Of a stretch of DNA of 64,000 bases, positions 50,066-62,248 are shown piece after piece. The stretch comes from Effrenium voratum (lineage: Eukaryota; Sar; Dinophyceae; Suessiales; Symbiodiniaceae). The stretch spans positions 281,356 to 345,355 of the forward strand of contig CAUJNA010002835.1 of assembly GCA_963377175.1 (NCBI GenBank), written 5' to 3'. Each line of letters starts with the position of its first letter. Position 1 is the first letter of the stretch. The notes under the pieces are model-generated. The model saw only the letters and a list, made by a program, of their open reading frames with translations. It had not been told where the DNA came from and did no database searches. Both the position numbers and the translations under genes were made by a program.

Positions 50066-52574
50066 ACACGTTTGTTGAGGCGAGGGTGGCCTTGCTTTTT
50101 GGGTGGCAAACCAATAAGAATCGTTGGCTGTGTGGGCAGGGCGTGCCTTGCTTACCTCTTAAAAACACAACTTTTTACCTTTTTGGGGGTAACATGGGCT
50201 ATATGTCTGTAAAGTATTAACTTCCCCAGGGCTTGGAGTTTCAAGAGGTAAGCTTGTTTTGGCCGCTTTCGGGGTTGGCTTGAAAGAACAACCCACCAGA
50301 GTGCATCGGCTGGATTCCAAAGAGCTGTTCGAGGACGGTTTTGGCACATGGGGAACAGTTGATAAAATTTGGGGGTGGTTTATACACATCCAGTGAGTCT
50401 CATGCAGCCACAAAATGGTAGGTCACCAGTCATTTTTCCCGGTTTTCCTTTGGGTGGTTCCCTGTGTTACTGCTCAGGTAATGCAACTGGGATATTGTTT
50501 TGATTGCACTTCAATCTTAAAGCGACTTCCCTCTTTGCTTTTGGTGACGATTGAAGGGGACAATCGGTGTCTGAAGTTAGGTCAACCCTCCCAACATGAC
50601 ATTTGTTCGTTTAGTAAGCACCCCAGACAGGGTTCCTAATGGGACCAAACACCTAATTTCATACCCAAGGTTCTTTGACCATTTCTGGTTGCATCTTTTT
50701 GGATTTAGATGTGGCTCAAAATTAAACAGGAGGGGTTACGCAGGTTTTGGTCCATGTTTGCACTTGCCAGGGCAACCCATTTTGGTACTGGTTTTTTGAG
50801 CCACAGCCATTTCCTCTATTTGGATCTTTGAGAAAACTCACCTCTCGCTACCACCGATGCATGGGCTCGTCTTGGTCCAAATTTTGTCCTCTCGATGGAT
50901 GGCTCGGAGCTTGTTGGGAGTTTCAACATGTACCAACCCAACTAGCTCCGCCAGCTGCCCTTTCTCTCACCCTTTCTTGGAGGAGGGTTCCAACCTACTA
51001 AAATGGACTACAGAAAAACAGTTGGTACCCTTATTCTAAACTTTCTACTGGAGGGCCTAGCCAAATGGTGAACCTCAGGTTTGTCCCTTTGGTTTCCCTG
51101 TAAAACCACCCCATTTTGGGGGGCTCATGGATCCCGGGAATTGAGGGAATCAGAATTCCTTGCTGGGAGATGACCCTATAAATAGCCCACACATACCGTG
51201 GATGGTTGCGAATTCCATTTCGTAGCACTTCCCAGTTGCCCAGTGGATTCCCCCTTTTTCTTTTGTTTGGGGAAGGGTTCCGATTTTCTTTAACCTGAAC
51301 CAACCAAAAAAGGATGCCCTTTTTTTCCCCATGGCCACTGGGCGTCTGATACGTTGAAACCATGACGTTTAGTTGGTTGCGGGGGGATTTGCGAAATATG
51401 GATCAACAGAAAAGCACCAGGAATTGGGCTGCAGGTTCTAGTCCTTGGTGTCCATTTACCAAGGCTCCAGAATGGATGCCATTTTTTGACCCACAGCCAA
51501 ATGGTGTTCGTCGGTCCACAGGGCAAATCCACTTCGGGAAAAAGGGCAACGCGGATGTGCGAGGATCCTGGACTTCATTCAGAACCAGGCGCCCGCCCAA
51601 GACGGGATCGATCGGATGCATGTTTTTAAACTCGGGGGACGCCAAGAGGGTGCTGTTTCCTTTTGGTTTTACCTGAAGCCAACCCCAAAAAGGGTACTCT
51701 CAAACCTCACGTTGGTGGCTTCCTTTTGCTTTTCCTGTAAACCGACCCCCCGAAAAAGGGTACCGAGCCTGTGGCGCTTGCCGTTTGACCACACAAAAAA
51801 GAAGGGGCCCTAGACGTGGTTTCATCAGTTTTTTGCAACGGAGGGCTCCCTTTTTCTACAGGGTCGAAAGCAAAACAGTATGGCTGCTAGTTGCTGCTCA
51901 AGAAACTTTCCATGTGCTGCAATGAATAGGTTTCATACTCCCTGTTGGTGTCAAAGGGAATCTATCACTGGATTGTTTTTTCACGCTTCATAAAATGAAA
52001 GGGACACAAGGCTCTGATGATCGTTTCGCCACAGGAAAAGTCGACCCCTCTGCAAACGGCACCCTTCAAGAGCCGGTTCTAGGAAGAGATGTCTGCTGTT
52101 TTTGGAGGGTACCAAAGGAACCAGCTGGTGAATAGTTTTTTTTTGACACTATCATACCGCCGGTTTCCCATTTTAAATTCCCCCCCCCCTCCCAAGAAAA
52201 GCAGTCTCAACAAAAAGCACCTTCCCCCCCCCAACCCCAACCCCACCCCAACCCCAACCCCAACCCCGAACCCCGACCCCCAACCCAACCCCGAACCCTG
52301 GACCAACCAAAAGCCTTCGCTTTTTGCAGGCTTTGAACGCGGAGCGTCTCGAGTTCCAATTCGCCAGGTGCATAAGCGCCCTTTTTGGTTTGCTTGAAAC
52401 ATCCAGGGCAATTCCTGGTTTACCTGGTGGTTCTTGCTCATCCACCAGGGAAACCCATCCATTCTTTCGCCAAAAAGGACACCAATGGCCATCTTCCACT
52501 ATGGCCAGAATCCACTTCCAGGGAAACCCATCTATTTTTTCGGCCAAAAAGGACAGCAGACCCAGCGCATCTAT
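50066..52574. other. Non-coding host DNA with repeats
   Basis: No gene supported. Contents: GTGGCTCAAAA-family element at 50,709-50,810; GACCTAG-family repeat at about 50,965-51,062; two units of the 18.1-kb tandem repeat at 51,640-51,775; partial TTTCCCCTGTTGG repeat near 51,940; an AACCCC-rich run at 52,225-52,300; and a partial CCTGGTTTACCTGG inverted repeat at 52,379-52,490. Confidence 0.45.
50709..50810. repeat. Short TIR repeat, family GTGGCTCAAAA
   Basis: ATGTGGCTCAAAATTAAACA at the left, TTTTTTGAGCCACAGCCAT at the right, inner GGGTTACGCAGG. Closest to the copy at 54,071. Confidence 0.7.
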
Positions 52575-52690
52575 TTCCCCCAGGTGCCTCACACCTTCCC
52601 GAGCCACTTCAAGTGTGTGGCGGACGCCTACGAGGCGCGGCCCGGAGGGTCCGGAGGAAAGCGGCGAGCGGAGCGAAGGAGTTCTCAAAG
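52575..52690 (+). CDS. Candidate exon, end of RNase III domain b
   Basis: After TTTCCCCCAG the frame reads GCCTCACACC-derived PHTFPSHFKCVADAYEARPG and continues GSGGKRRAERRSS. FKCVADAYEA matches the C-terminal RNase III motif (PKxxADxxEA) with the catalytic Asp and Glu. It mirrors the 9.9-kb motif of domain a and completes the second domain. Confidence 0.5.
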
Positions 52691-54070
52691 ATCGGGGGCC
52701 CGTTCCATGGTTGTTGTTGGGAAGCATTTTACATTTTTGCTTGTTTTGGTTGAGTGGTGGAAATCCAAATCCACTTAACTGCTAAGATTTGAGAATTTTA
52801 GCTTTCCTTCCAACGTCAACCAAGGTTCCGGTAGACATGTTTTGGTTGGGGCCCGGTTCCTTGTAAAAGACCGTCCGGTCCCCAAATTGGCCCCCCATTC
52901 GAACTCGGAGACGTCGAAGCCGAGTTGATGCGTCCATTTGCAAATTTGAATGGGTTCCGAAGGCCGCGCACAAGAACAAAAAGCGCAAAAAAGCACGGCC
53001 GTGGCTCAAAACTGGAATCCCATCCCCAACATGGCACCATGGTATATGGAAGCAACACTAAACCTGCGTAGCGCCTCTTTGATTTGGAGCCGCCATGATG
53101 GTTCTATGCAAGCAATTCTGTTTCAGAAAAGGAGATCCAGAGGTGCCTGGGGTTCCAGTCGAAAATGAGCATTGGGCACCAAACCGCGAGGTCATGAAAA
53201 CCACCAGGGAGCTTCCCGCGAGACGGCCGAGCCCAAAACCCAGTGGCTCCAAGATAGGCCAGCCATGTTCCTTTGTGGCTTTGTTGCTGCAATCTGCCCT
53301 TCTGAAATCAGACAATGGGACCACGCATCAGGGATATGTCGGATAGTTTGTGAAAGATGGGCGAACAGAATGGACACCGAGATCACCCTTGTCCGTGATT
53401 TCACCATGGAGCTAGGATTAAATTAGCGAAAGCCCCCTTGGGTTTTGGTTTCTCTAGCGACCCGAGAGTACTAATTCCCAAAACTGACGGCCGGCTTTTC
53501 CAGGGAACCAGAACAACCATTTGGAGGATCTCCGTATTTTGAGACACGTGTCGTTTGTTCGTGGATCCCTTTTAGGGAAAAGACAGACCCATATACCCAA
53601 GGGGACCTCTGAGAACCTAAAACAGTGCCATGGCTTGTCATCGCCCGCTGCTCTTTTCGGCTTCAGCGGGACAGGCTCCATTCTTGCACCTGATTGGTGG
53701 TATTCCATTTGCCAGGGCCATCGATTTGTCCAAAAGGTCACCAATGTTCACGCGTTGCTGCCAGGCTCCAGTTCCCGGTCCGAGTTTGTCGCGAAATTGC
53801 GGGGGGCGCCCTTGAAGCGCTTGGTTCTCCCTTTTGATTTACCCTCCAACCAGCCTTCGACCCCCCCAAAAAAGGCGCACGCAGCCCTAATCGAGTACCG
53901 TACCGAAGATTCTGGGCGCCAGACACCGACGAAGACTCGACGAAATCGAGCGAGCGGAGCGTCCATCCGATTCGCCGGCTCATGTGGCCTCACAGAGCCC
54001 AGGTCACACAGGACGCCTTCCGAAGGTCGTTCTGGGGGTGTACGGTGCCGTTGTTGTTTCTTTGCTTAAT

Positions 54071-54180
54071 CATATGGGTATGGCTCAAAATTAAACAGGA
54101 TGGGTTACGCAGGTGTTGATCCATGTTTCCACTTAGCAGGGTTCCATTTTGGTACCGGTTTTTTGAGCCACAGCCATATG
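54071..54180. repeat. Short TIR repeat, family GTGGCTCAAAA
   Basis: TATGGCTCAAAATTAAACAG left, TTTTTTGAGCCACAGC right, bracketed by CATATGGG and CATATGTG, which may be an 8-bp target duplication with one change. Confidence 0.7.
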
Positions 54181-54702
54181 TGTTGTTTTTTACAGTTGGT
54201 TTTAAAGGAACTCCGTCACTGAGCTGTGTTCATTTGGGACTTGCGCATCTGGCAGCTTTTGAGGCATGTTTGGGGAGGCGTGTTGACATTAGGCTGTGGT
54301 GTTTTTCCGCGTTTTGGTCCAGTTGATTCCAGTCCACTCGCGGGGGCTGAGGCAAGGGTGGGGGGGATGAAAGCGACGACGAGCACCAAGGCTGCCGCTG
54401 TTCTGCCACTGCGTTGCCCTCTCTCTTGCGCTTTTGCGGAGGCTTGGCTCTTGGACTCCATTGACGTGCTTAGCCTGACACTCTAGGGACCTCTAATCAT
54501 CGTTCTAAAAGCCAGCTATTCCTCTGGGTTTCCGGAGGTTTTCTAGAATGCTCCGCCTCCCTGGGTTCAGAATGGACATGGAAGCTACCCCTAGAGACAC
54601 GGACTCCTTGACCGCTCGCAAATTTGCTCGACCTTGTGCTGTCGGGTCCCGCGCTTTGACTCGGTTCGTGCAGCCGATGTCTCGTGAGGTTAGCGGAGTC
54701 AG

Positions 54703-54873
54703 CATAGGTGTCCTTTTTGGTTAACAGCCAAAAGGTTGGGATGTTTTTGGATAAGGCCAACACCTTTTTGGGTCCTTTTTGGTTGTATTGGTAGAAAAAG
54801 AAATGGTGATTCCTGGTTTACCTGGTTGTTTAATCATCCAGGGCCATCGATTTCCCCTAAAACGACACCTGTG
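54703..54873. mobile_element. MITE/introner-like element, family CATAGGTGTCC
   Basis: 171 bp with CATAGGTGTCCTTTTTGG at the left and AAACGACACCTGTG at the right. Flanks GGAGTCAG and AGAGTCAG are a 7/8 match, consistent with an 8-bp duplication. It contains extra inner sequence compared with the 105-bp copies. Confidence 0.65.
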
Positions 54874-56639
54874 AGAGTCAGCAGAAAGCTTCCCACTTGC
54901 ATCGCAGGCTTTGCCAGCGCATAGACCGCTGAGCATATAAATCCTCCAGCGACACGTGCCAAATTTTCTACTTTTGCACTCCGAATCCCAGCGCTCGGGG
55001 GCACGAAACCACTGTTTGTTGAAATTTCTAGATGCCGCATGCCTGGTTTGACCTAATAGTTTTCAGGTAACTAAACACGGCCGAGTTTTTTCCAGTGGCT
55101 GCAGCACAGCCTTTTATGAACACGCGACCAAGTTGGGTCTGCACCATCAGTCACGTGGAGCCTCTTCATTGGAACAGGTTGGGCTGGGTGGGGTCTCGCT
55201 TGCGGTCTGGGTTGGGTCACTTGAGGCTGGAATTGGTTGGGCTCATGTCAGGGAAACAAAAGAGACACCACCATTTTCTTGGGGGGCCCCCTATTTTGGG
55301 ACAGACCCAGGTGTCAGTTTACTCGTGACCCTTTTTTTCGGTGCGGAACACCCGCCATATCACCCGCCATATCGATCGATTGTCTTCGCTCGGCACTCAA
55401 AGACTAGTCTCTGTGCCATGAGATTGAAAGCTTGGTTTGTGTCGGAAGCGGCGCCAAAAACTGTCTCGACTCCTGGGTTCCTGGACTTTAGTCACATTTT
55501 AGTGGTTAACCAAGTTCAGCCTTTGTTTGGCCAGTCCACTCGATCGGAAGTGAGTCAAGTGGTTCTCTTTTTTTTTGTTAAGCTAACTTCAAAAGGGGTA
55601 GCCTCCAAAACACAGACCCAAGTCATGCTTGAGGGGCCTGCTTCGGTCCAGCTATACGTGCGGGGGTACGTTTCCTGGCTATCCTATGGATGAAAATGAT
55701 GACGAACACGGGTATTCCTCAAAGCTTTTCATCCATCCAGAGATCCAGAAGCTTTGTCTCCTCTTGGCCTCTCTTTAGAGCCGATCCTAAAGACGGTACG
55801 CTATTTCAAGGCAGCCCCTTGTAAGAGGCGTTTGGACGAAGTCGATCACCTCCGTAAACAACCAACGGTAGCCACTGTTCTCGTCGGGGGAACACCAACT
55901 AGGTCCCCCAGTAGTGCCCTTTTGCTCTTTCTTGGGAGAGGGTTCCCCTACTAAAATAGACTACAAAAAACAGTTGGTACCCTTGTTCTAAACTCTCTAC
56001 TAGACAACCCTTCCGCCCGCCTATTCCTGCTTCTCGAAGCAGTCTCCATGTCTGGGCGAAATCGGGGGTGACCTGCGCGTTCGCGCGGCCAAGCGCCTCG
56101 CTCGCAGGACATTCGATGGATGGCCGGCCAGATGCGCCCGGCGTGCCGAGCATTGTTCCACAGGCGGGAGTGGGGCGCGAACTGCCAGAGTCAAGTCCTC
56201 AAACTCGGTGTGGCAAGGGCCACATAAACCGGTGGAAGTTACACGGTGTATGCTCTGATGGGCCAAGCTTGAAACCGAGCTATCACCGTAGCAACGTGTT
56301 TGTGGCTATTTGGGTGTGCCCTTTTTGGGGTTTAAAGGGAAACCGCCTCATTTCACCCACGTCTTAAAGGTGTTTCCCCCAAGAAAGGAACCCTGTTTGA
56401 GGAACGCGAAATGGGATTTGATCCTTCCACAGTAGGGCACATCCCCTTCCCCCAAAGAACCAAAGAACCACCTCTCTTCCCCTCTCTCCATCCACCCCCC
56501 CCCCCCCCACACCCCATTCCCCCAAAGAAAAGAACCACTTCCCCTAACTACTTCCCCTTCCCCTTCCCCTTACCCAACACTAACCGCCCCCCTTCCCCCA
56601 AAGAACCACTTCCCCTCTCCTTCCTCCTTTCTCACTTCC

Positions 56640-56770
56640 GACCCGGGCGGCGCAGGAGGCCCTGGGCCGGCGCCGGAGCCTGCGGGAGAAGCGGCGCTGC
56701 GGGGAGCGGCGGTCCATGGCCACGGTGGCGCGGCGGCTCAAGGACGCGCCTCGGAGCAGCGGCTGGGGGT
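56640..56770 (+). CDS. Candidate exon, basic helical segment
   Basis: The frame reads RAAQEALGRRRSLREKRRCG, then ERRSMATVARRLKDAPRSS. Nearly every codon ends in G or C. Very basic, perhaps RNA-binding. It may be a further 3' exon of the Dicer-like gene or a separate gene. Confidence 0.4.
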
Positions 56771-57089
56771 GGGTGGGGCTGGGAGTGGCTGGGGGTGGCT
56801 GGGGCCAAGGGTGCCGTGGGGGTGGTGGGGTGGGTAGTGTCCAAGACTGCTACGTTGTTGGTTTGAGGGGAAACCAAGGGGAAGATCACCTATTTTAGGG
56901 GTGCCCCTATTTTGACACATGCCCCGACCGTCGCTGCTTTTCCTAGCTACTACTGGCTACCACGGCTACTTACTACCTATTGCCTATGGAAAACCAATAG
57001 CAGCCTCCTTAGTTATCACCAGTAGTAGTGGTCGTCGTCGTCGTCGTTGTAGTGGTAGTGGTAGTGGTAGTGGTAGTGGTAGTGGTAGT

Positions 57090-57148
<59 letters not shown>

Positions 57149-57292
57149 CGTAGTAGTAGTAGTAGCAGTAGCAGTAGCAGTAGCAGTAGCAGTAGTAGTA
57201 GTAGCAGTAGTAGAAGCAGCAGCAGCAGCAGTAGTAGTCGTAGTCGTAGTCGTAGTCGTAGTCGTAGTCGTAGTAGTCGTGGTAGTAGTAGC

Positions 57293-57339
<47 letters not shown>

Positions 57340-57749
57340 CAGTAGTAGTAGTAGTAGTAGTAGTACTAGTACTAGTACTAGTACTAGTACTAGTACTACT
57401 TGGTGGTGGTGGTGGTGGTGGTGGTGGTCGTAGTAGTAGTAGCAGTACAACTACCACCGCAACGGCCACAACCACCACCACAAAGAGATCCGGGGCTGCT
57501 GGAGGTAGCACCATGGGCTTGTTTGGAAGGGTCCGAGGCGGGTTTGGGTTTCTTTAGGTTTGGGTGGTTTTTGGCTTGGTTTGGGGTTTCGAGTTGGTTT
57601 GGGGCTGGCTCAGCTTGGATGTGGGTCCCTCTGCTCAGGGTTGGTTTGTCCAGATGGCTGGGGTAGGCGAGCCACCCATTTTGGGCTTTAACTTTTAGTG
57701 GGGATTGGGATGTTCACTGGGGGGTAACCGGGATTTTGAGCCATGGCCA
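56771..57749. other. Non-coding DNA dominated by a GTA microsatellite
   Basis: GTGG-rich sequence, then the trinucleotide array at 57,020-57,440, then GT-rich unique sequence and a GGATTGGGATGTTCACTGG repeat at 57,690-57,750. Confidence 0.6.
57020..57440. repeat. GTA/GTC/GCA trinucleotide array, about 420 bp
   Basis: GTA units with GTC, GCA, GTG and ACTAGT interruptions. The Val-, Thr- and Leu-rich frames of up to 212 codons through it are simple-sequence artefacts. Confidence 0.95.
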
Positions 57750-57905
57750 GATCAGGTGATGGAGGAGCGCGGCAGCCTCACCATGGTGCCTGAGGAGGAT
57801 CGCCCCCCCTCCCCGGAAGATTCCGACCTCGCCTCCGCGCTGCTCTGCCGCGCCCGGTCCATGTCCATCACGGCGGCGCCTGGCGCTGAAGTATCTTTTC
57901 TTCGG
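57750..57905 (+). CDS. Candidate exon, acidic/Ser-rich segment
   Basis: The frame contains DQVMEERGSLTMVPEEDRPP, then SPEDSDLASALLCRARSMSI. G/C-ending codons; disordered-looking. Unknown function. Confidence 0.35.
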
Positions 57906-57929
57906 CGCCGTCTTTCGTTGTTATTGTCT

Positions 57930-58065
57930 AGATCCCCCAGCAATTGGTGCCCTTTCTCACCAACTTTTTTGGTTCCCCTACTACTAAAAACAGACTACGG
58001 ACAAAAAGAAAGAAAACAAGTTGGTACCCTGATTCTAACCTCTCAAATCTGGAGGACCTAGAATT
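57930..58065. repeat. Short TIR repeat, family GGACCTAGA
   Basis: TCTAGATCCCCCAG at the left is mirrored by CTGGAGGACCTAGA at the right. The inner GTTGGTACCCTGATTCTAAC is shared with copies at 47,100-47,222, 50,965-51,062, 55,895-56,005 and 59,985-60,100. Confidence 0.7.
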
Positions 58066-58492
58066 TTCTCGAAATTTAGGGAGCCCCCCCAAGGTAGCAG
58101 GGGGTGGGAGGTGGCGAGTCTGAGAGCCCATTCCGGGTTCCTTAGGGTTTCTTCCCCCCGTGAGCCTTGAGCCAACCCCCCTTAAAAACTCCATTTAAAC
58201 AAAATGGGCCTGAAACCCCCCCATATGGTTGGCCCCCTTTTGTGGTTTCCGTTTTGGAGCGCTTAGAAGGGGAAAGGGCGGTTCAAAGGCAATCCGCAAG
58301 ATCTACGTTGGGTTACCAAGATTTTCTGGTCCCCTTCGTGGTTTTCCAATGGTGATCATGGATTATTTTTCTCTAACATTTTATTTTGAAGGTAAATCTG
58401 GGGCTCAGCTCAAGACTCTTTCGCTGATTCACCGAGGTCCCCCCACGTTTTTTTTAGGGATGCAACTTTCATGGACCCGCCCAGCCTATTTT

Positions 58493-58607
58493 GGCTGTGG
58501 GTCAAAACCAATGGTACCATTTTGGGGTAGGCGCGCCACTCATTTTTGTCTATTTGAGTGGGATTAGGATGTTTATTGGGGGTATGGGCTTTTGACCCAT
58601 GGCCATT
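58493..58607. repeat. Short TIR repeat, family GGATTGGGATGTT
   Basis: GGCTGTGGGTCAAAACC on the left and CTTTTGACCCATGGCC on the right. This is the most complete copy; shorter ones are at 331, 6,945, 15,585, 45,505 and 57,690. Confidence 0.65.
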
Positions 58608-59644
58608 TGTTTCACGGAAAGCATGTCGGTTGCGAGGTTTTTACCGAGTGCCCCACCGATCCGTGTGCCGTGTCCAAAAGATCATTCCATTCAAGCGGAA
58701 TATGGGCGTTTCCTTTTTTAAGGGACCCCCCCCCCCAAAATGGTGGTTTTCCTTCTGGTTTCCCTTTAAAGCCGCCAAACAAGGGGTAAATATCGGCTTG
58801 CGAGGTTTTGTGACAGGGTCTTTTGGAGCATTTCTGATTCTGGAAAGGGGAGGCGTTGCTCATCCTCCAGCTATAAAGCTTTTGGCGGTTTCACACATAA
58901 ATACTCCCTAGAATTCTCACTTGCCCAAAGCGAATCGACCTTTTGACTTTGATTTTCTCTTTCTGGTCTAGTTTTATCAAAAGGTCCCAAAAGCTGATCA
59001 GCTTTGGGGGTCGTCTTATTGTTTTTGGGGAACCCTCTGGCGGGACACGGAACTCAGGTCACCCCTTAACTGGTCGTTTGGATGGGTGGTTTCGAGATTT
59101 GAAGCATTTTGAAGCCCTGGTTCTTGTAGCTTTGGGAAACCCACCCGCTGAACCAAACCACCGGGCTCCAAACCCGAAGTCCCAGCCAAGACCTCAATCG
59201 CTGAACTGGAAGGCTGTCGAAGCATCAAAGGTCGCTCCATTGACTTTGGAGCCACCGAGCGCCAAGCCACCAACGAATGTTGACCCCGTATGAATCAACC
59301 CCCAGTTTATGGAGATTCCCTGGGTTGAGTGGTTGGAATCAGACCACTTTTGGAGGGGCCAACCCCTAGACGTCGAATTCTCTGGTGGTCCACCAGCTCG
59401 TGGGAAGCTGTTTCAACACTTCTCTAGGGGTACCTTTCCCATTCTTTCCAGGAGCCTTCTTTCAACAACCTCAATCAACCCAGGGGAAACGGATCCGGTT
59501 TTTTAAAAGAACGATGGTTGAAAAGCATGGAAACGGAATCAACCCCTAGCGAAGTGAGAAAAATGGATAAATCGAAATAAGTCGAGAAGCAGCCCTGAGA
59601 AACTCTGAAAAAAAACCTGGGAAAGGAATCAACCCCTAGAACTT

Positions 59645-59785
59645 CGGGCCGGCCGCTCCGCCGCCGAGCCGCTTCGAGGTGTCGTCTCTGGCGGCAGTGG
59701 CCGCCTGGGCGACGACTCCGCACGACGCGGCGCCGCGGCTCCGATCCGAAAGGCTCCTTCCTTCCCCAGAAGCAGCTCGCCTTTT
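59645..59785 (+). CDS. Candidate exon, Ala-rich
   Basis: The frame contains FEVSSLAAVAAWATTPHDAA, then PRLRSERLLPSPEAARLF. GC-rich with regular codon use, no recognised domain. Confidence 0.3.
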
Positions 59786-61904
59786 TGCATTTTTAGTTTC
59801 GCTTTTTTGGGGTCCCTGTGTTTTCCACTCACCAGGCAAAAACGTTTTTTTTTTTTTACGGTAATTCCAGCCTAGCTTACAATGTTCTCCCCGGAAGAAG
59901 CAGAACCCCTGGTTGATTTAGGTTTGGGGGTGTCCCCTTTTAGTGGGGATTCATCACTTTTGGAGGGAACACCCCCTGATAATGGGACTAGCTAGGTGCC
60001 CTTTTACCGTTTCTTTTTTGGGAGGGGAACCCCCTACTAAAGTAGACTGCAGAAAAAAGTTGGTACCCTGATTCTAACCTCTCTATTGGAGGACCTAGAA
60101 GGCTCCTTAGCTATAAGCCTCCTTGTAAGGCTATAGGGGTCCATAATGAACTTTTTGAGCCTCCTTTTTGCATGGTTGTTGCTGGGAAACATTTAACATT
60201 TTTGCTTATTGTGGTTTAGTGGTTGGAATCCAAATCCACTTAACTGCTAAGATTTAAGAATGTTTGCTCCCCTCCCAACGTTAACCAAGAATTTGAGCCT
60301 CCTAAGCCGGAAGCCTCCTCTTTTAAAGGCCTCCTGAGAAGTTTCCTGAGCACTGGACGAGATGCGAAGTTCCCTCCGATTGCTGAAATTAAAAGCGGAT
60401 CCGAGGTATCTTTTACTTGGGGATCCAAGTCTTGCTTTAGGTTCAAGACACATGGGACATGTCTTCCATTTGCGTTTCAGAGTATGTTAGTTTTTCCCCC
60501 CGTTGATTTTACAGGGATACTATCACTAGTGGAGACATTTGCTGAAATGAATATATATATATATATATATATATACAAACTGTTGGGAAAAAAAACACAT
60601 AAATACAAACATAGGTGGACATAAATCCCCACCTGAATGATGTCCCGCAAAGGGTCCCCAATCAAAGTTCCTATCCAAACCAATATTTGTTAATTTCGCT
60701 TGTTGGTTTTTCCAGGGATCTATCACTGGAAGTAGTTGCGCAACATGTTTTCCACTGGACGTATTCGCAAATGGAAGGAACGCGTTGAACGAATTCATTT
60801 ACCCTCCCTCCCAAAAGCAAACACGGTCCCTTGAAAAGGAAAACGGTCCTGGGATTTGTGTAGGTTCTGTGTTTGTTTTTTGGGATAGCCGTAAACTAAG
60901 TAGGTGACCAAGGAAACCAACTTGCTAACACCCGAAACAAACCAAAACAAACCAAACCAAAAACAAACAACACTCACAAACACTGTTCTTTGGTTCAAAC
61001 CAAAACAAGCTAAAAGGACATTGGCAGGCGAGCAACTGGCAGCTGGGGTCCGGACAAAAAACACATCCGCTGCATGAACTGCATTGGGTTTCATTGAGAT
61101 GGAGGGCATGAATTTGGTGGGAAAAGGATCTGCTTTTTTCTGGGGGTGTCTTAGTATAGACACCCAAAATAGTGGGTTTCCCCGTGTTGTCCCAGGAAAA
61201 AAAGGGGGGCTCCCCCAAAAAAAGACGCAGTTCTGCGGAACCGTCCTGCATAGCTTTTGCCACTAGACCAAGGGAAGACACCCCAACGCATCCAGTTTTC
61301 TTGCTGGGGGGCCGCTTATCAAGCCCTTATCACGCCCTGAATGAGGCCATGTTTGGGCTCCCCCACCCTCCTCCTCCCCCAGCCCCCAGGCGAATGCAAT
61401 TTTGGAGGAGGCCCAGTTTGAGTCTCCCACAATTTGTTGGGCGGTTGTCTAAGGGTCCTGCAAAAGGAGGTGGGTGTGTCTTTTCTTTTTTTGGGGGGGG
61501 ATGGGCGGTCCCTTAAAAAAAGGCCGACCCATATGCGTATACACATAATTTAACCTCGAATCAAGTGGGGGCGAATGGGGTTTCGGACGGTTTTGTGGCG
61601 AAGAAAGAGAAGCCCCTGATTTCTGTATCTTGGTGAAACATGGCAATTAACGGTTTAGACCTTGTGGTTTCCCTTTACAATCCCAACCAACAGCGGTCCC
61701 CTCCCCCTCCACCACAAAAAAGAAAAAACAGAGAACGAGCCGCTCATACGCTTCCATTTCCTTAAGCATATGTTTTACTTTCCCCTGCTGGTTTTAGAGG
61801 GAATCTATCACTACTGGACATATTTTCCATTTTTTCCCAGAGAGCGTATTCGCAAATGCATGTTGCCTTGGGTTGACGTAGGCTTCCCGACTCGCCGGCT
61901 TGCT
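59786..61904. other. Non-coding host DNA with repeats
   Basis: Contents: GACCTAG-family repeat at 59,985-60,100; TTTTCCCCCGTTGATTTTA copies at about 60,470-60,555 and 60,690-60,745; TA repeat at 60,551-60,575; a CATTTCC...GCAAATG copy of the same family at 61,755-61,860; and a GTGGGTGTGTC inverted repeat near 61,468-61,540. Confidence 0.45.
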
Positions 61905-62045
61905 TGTTTTTTGGTCCCGAGGCGTCCACAGCCTCCGGGCGGTCGCTGCAGGAGTCTCAGTGTTCGGAGTCAGAGAGTAGCGATGAGGCCGGGGCGTTCG
62001 GCCGCACGGGGTGGGGTTGGGTGGGGTTGGGTGTGCTTAACGTTT
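61905..62045 (+). CDS. Candidate exon, Ser/Glu-rich
   Basis: The frame contains ASTASGRSLQESQCSESESS, then DEAGAFGRTGW. G/C-ending codons and an acidic Ser-rich tract typical of disordered tails. Possibly the last coding patch in the window. Confidence 0.3.
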
Positions 62046-62248
62046 TGAGGGTCTGAGTCCATAATTCCTCAAATTCCCGGGGGGGTGGAGGTAGCATGTG
62101 TTTTTGCTGGGTTAAGAGAGAGAGACACTGATACCATTCAGGGGACCGATCTGTTGGACGTGATCCGATCGCATAGGGCAATCATATCTAGCATCCTCGA
62201 ACCCATTTGTTAGAACCTGTTTGAGCCACGTCGACATGGGTGCAGCCT

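Larger units (their letters stand above)
1975..52690 (+). other. Putative Dicer-like RNase III gene, many exons, interrupted by the virus
   Basis: Seen: GC-rich patches on the + strand encode RNase III motifs in the order of a two-domain enzyme. An ALTH-type helix is at 3.8 kb, ERLELLGDA at 5.0 kb, VADAVEAALGAAF at 9.9 kb, ERWEFLGDAVL at 16.95 kb, an NR-type helix at 47.85 kb and VADAYEA at 52.6 kb. Known: ERLE/LGDA and VADxxEA hold the acidic metal-binding residues of RNase III, and Dicers carry two such domains that cut double-stranded RNA. Inferred: one gene with introns of 1-30 kb, the virus lying between exons of the second domain. No helicase, PAZ or dsRNA-binding exon was recognised. 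Alternatives are two single-domain genes or broken copies. Exact exon borders cannot be set without transcripts. Confidence 0.45.
52691..56639. other. Non-coding host DNA with repeats
   Basis: No firm gene. Contents: GTGGCTCAAAA-family elements at about 52,999-53,093 and 54,071-54,180; a CATAGGTGTCC element at 54,703-54,873; a GACCTAG-family repeat at about 55,895-56,005; and CCCCTTCCCC runs at 56,500-56,600. A coding-like patch at 54,330-54,480 (frame with DSSPLAGAEARVGG) ends in a stop but is not recognised. Confidence 0.4.
57906..59644. other. Non-coding host DNA with repeats
   Basis: Contents: GACCTAG-family TIR repeat at 57,930-58,065; GGATTGGGATG-family element at 58,493-58,607 with TGGGTCAAAA/TTTTGACCCA ends; a GGGCGTTTCC copy near 58,702-58,790; and two AACCCCTAGA/GATGGTTGAAAAG repeat copies at 59,355-59,640. 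Confidence 0.45.

Noticed and set aside
57016..57557. Long open frames of Val, Thr, Leu and Ala repeats
   Set aside because: They lie in a GTA trinucleotide array, which stays open in every frame for trivial reasons.
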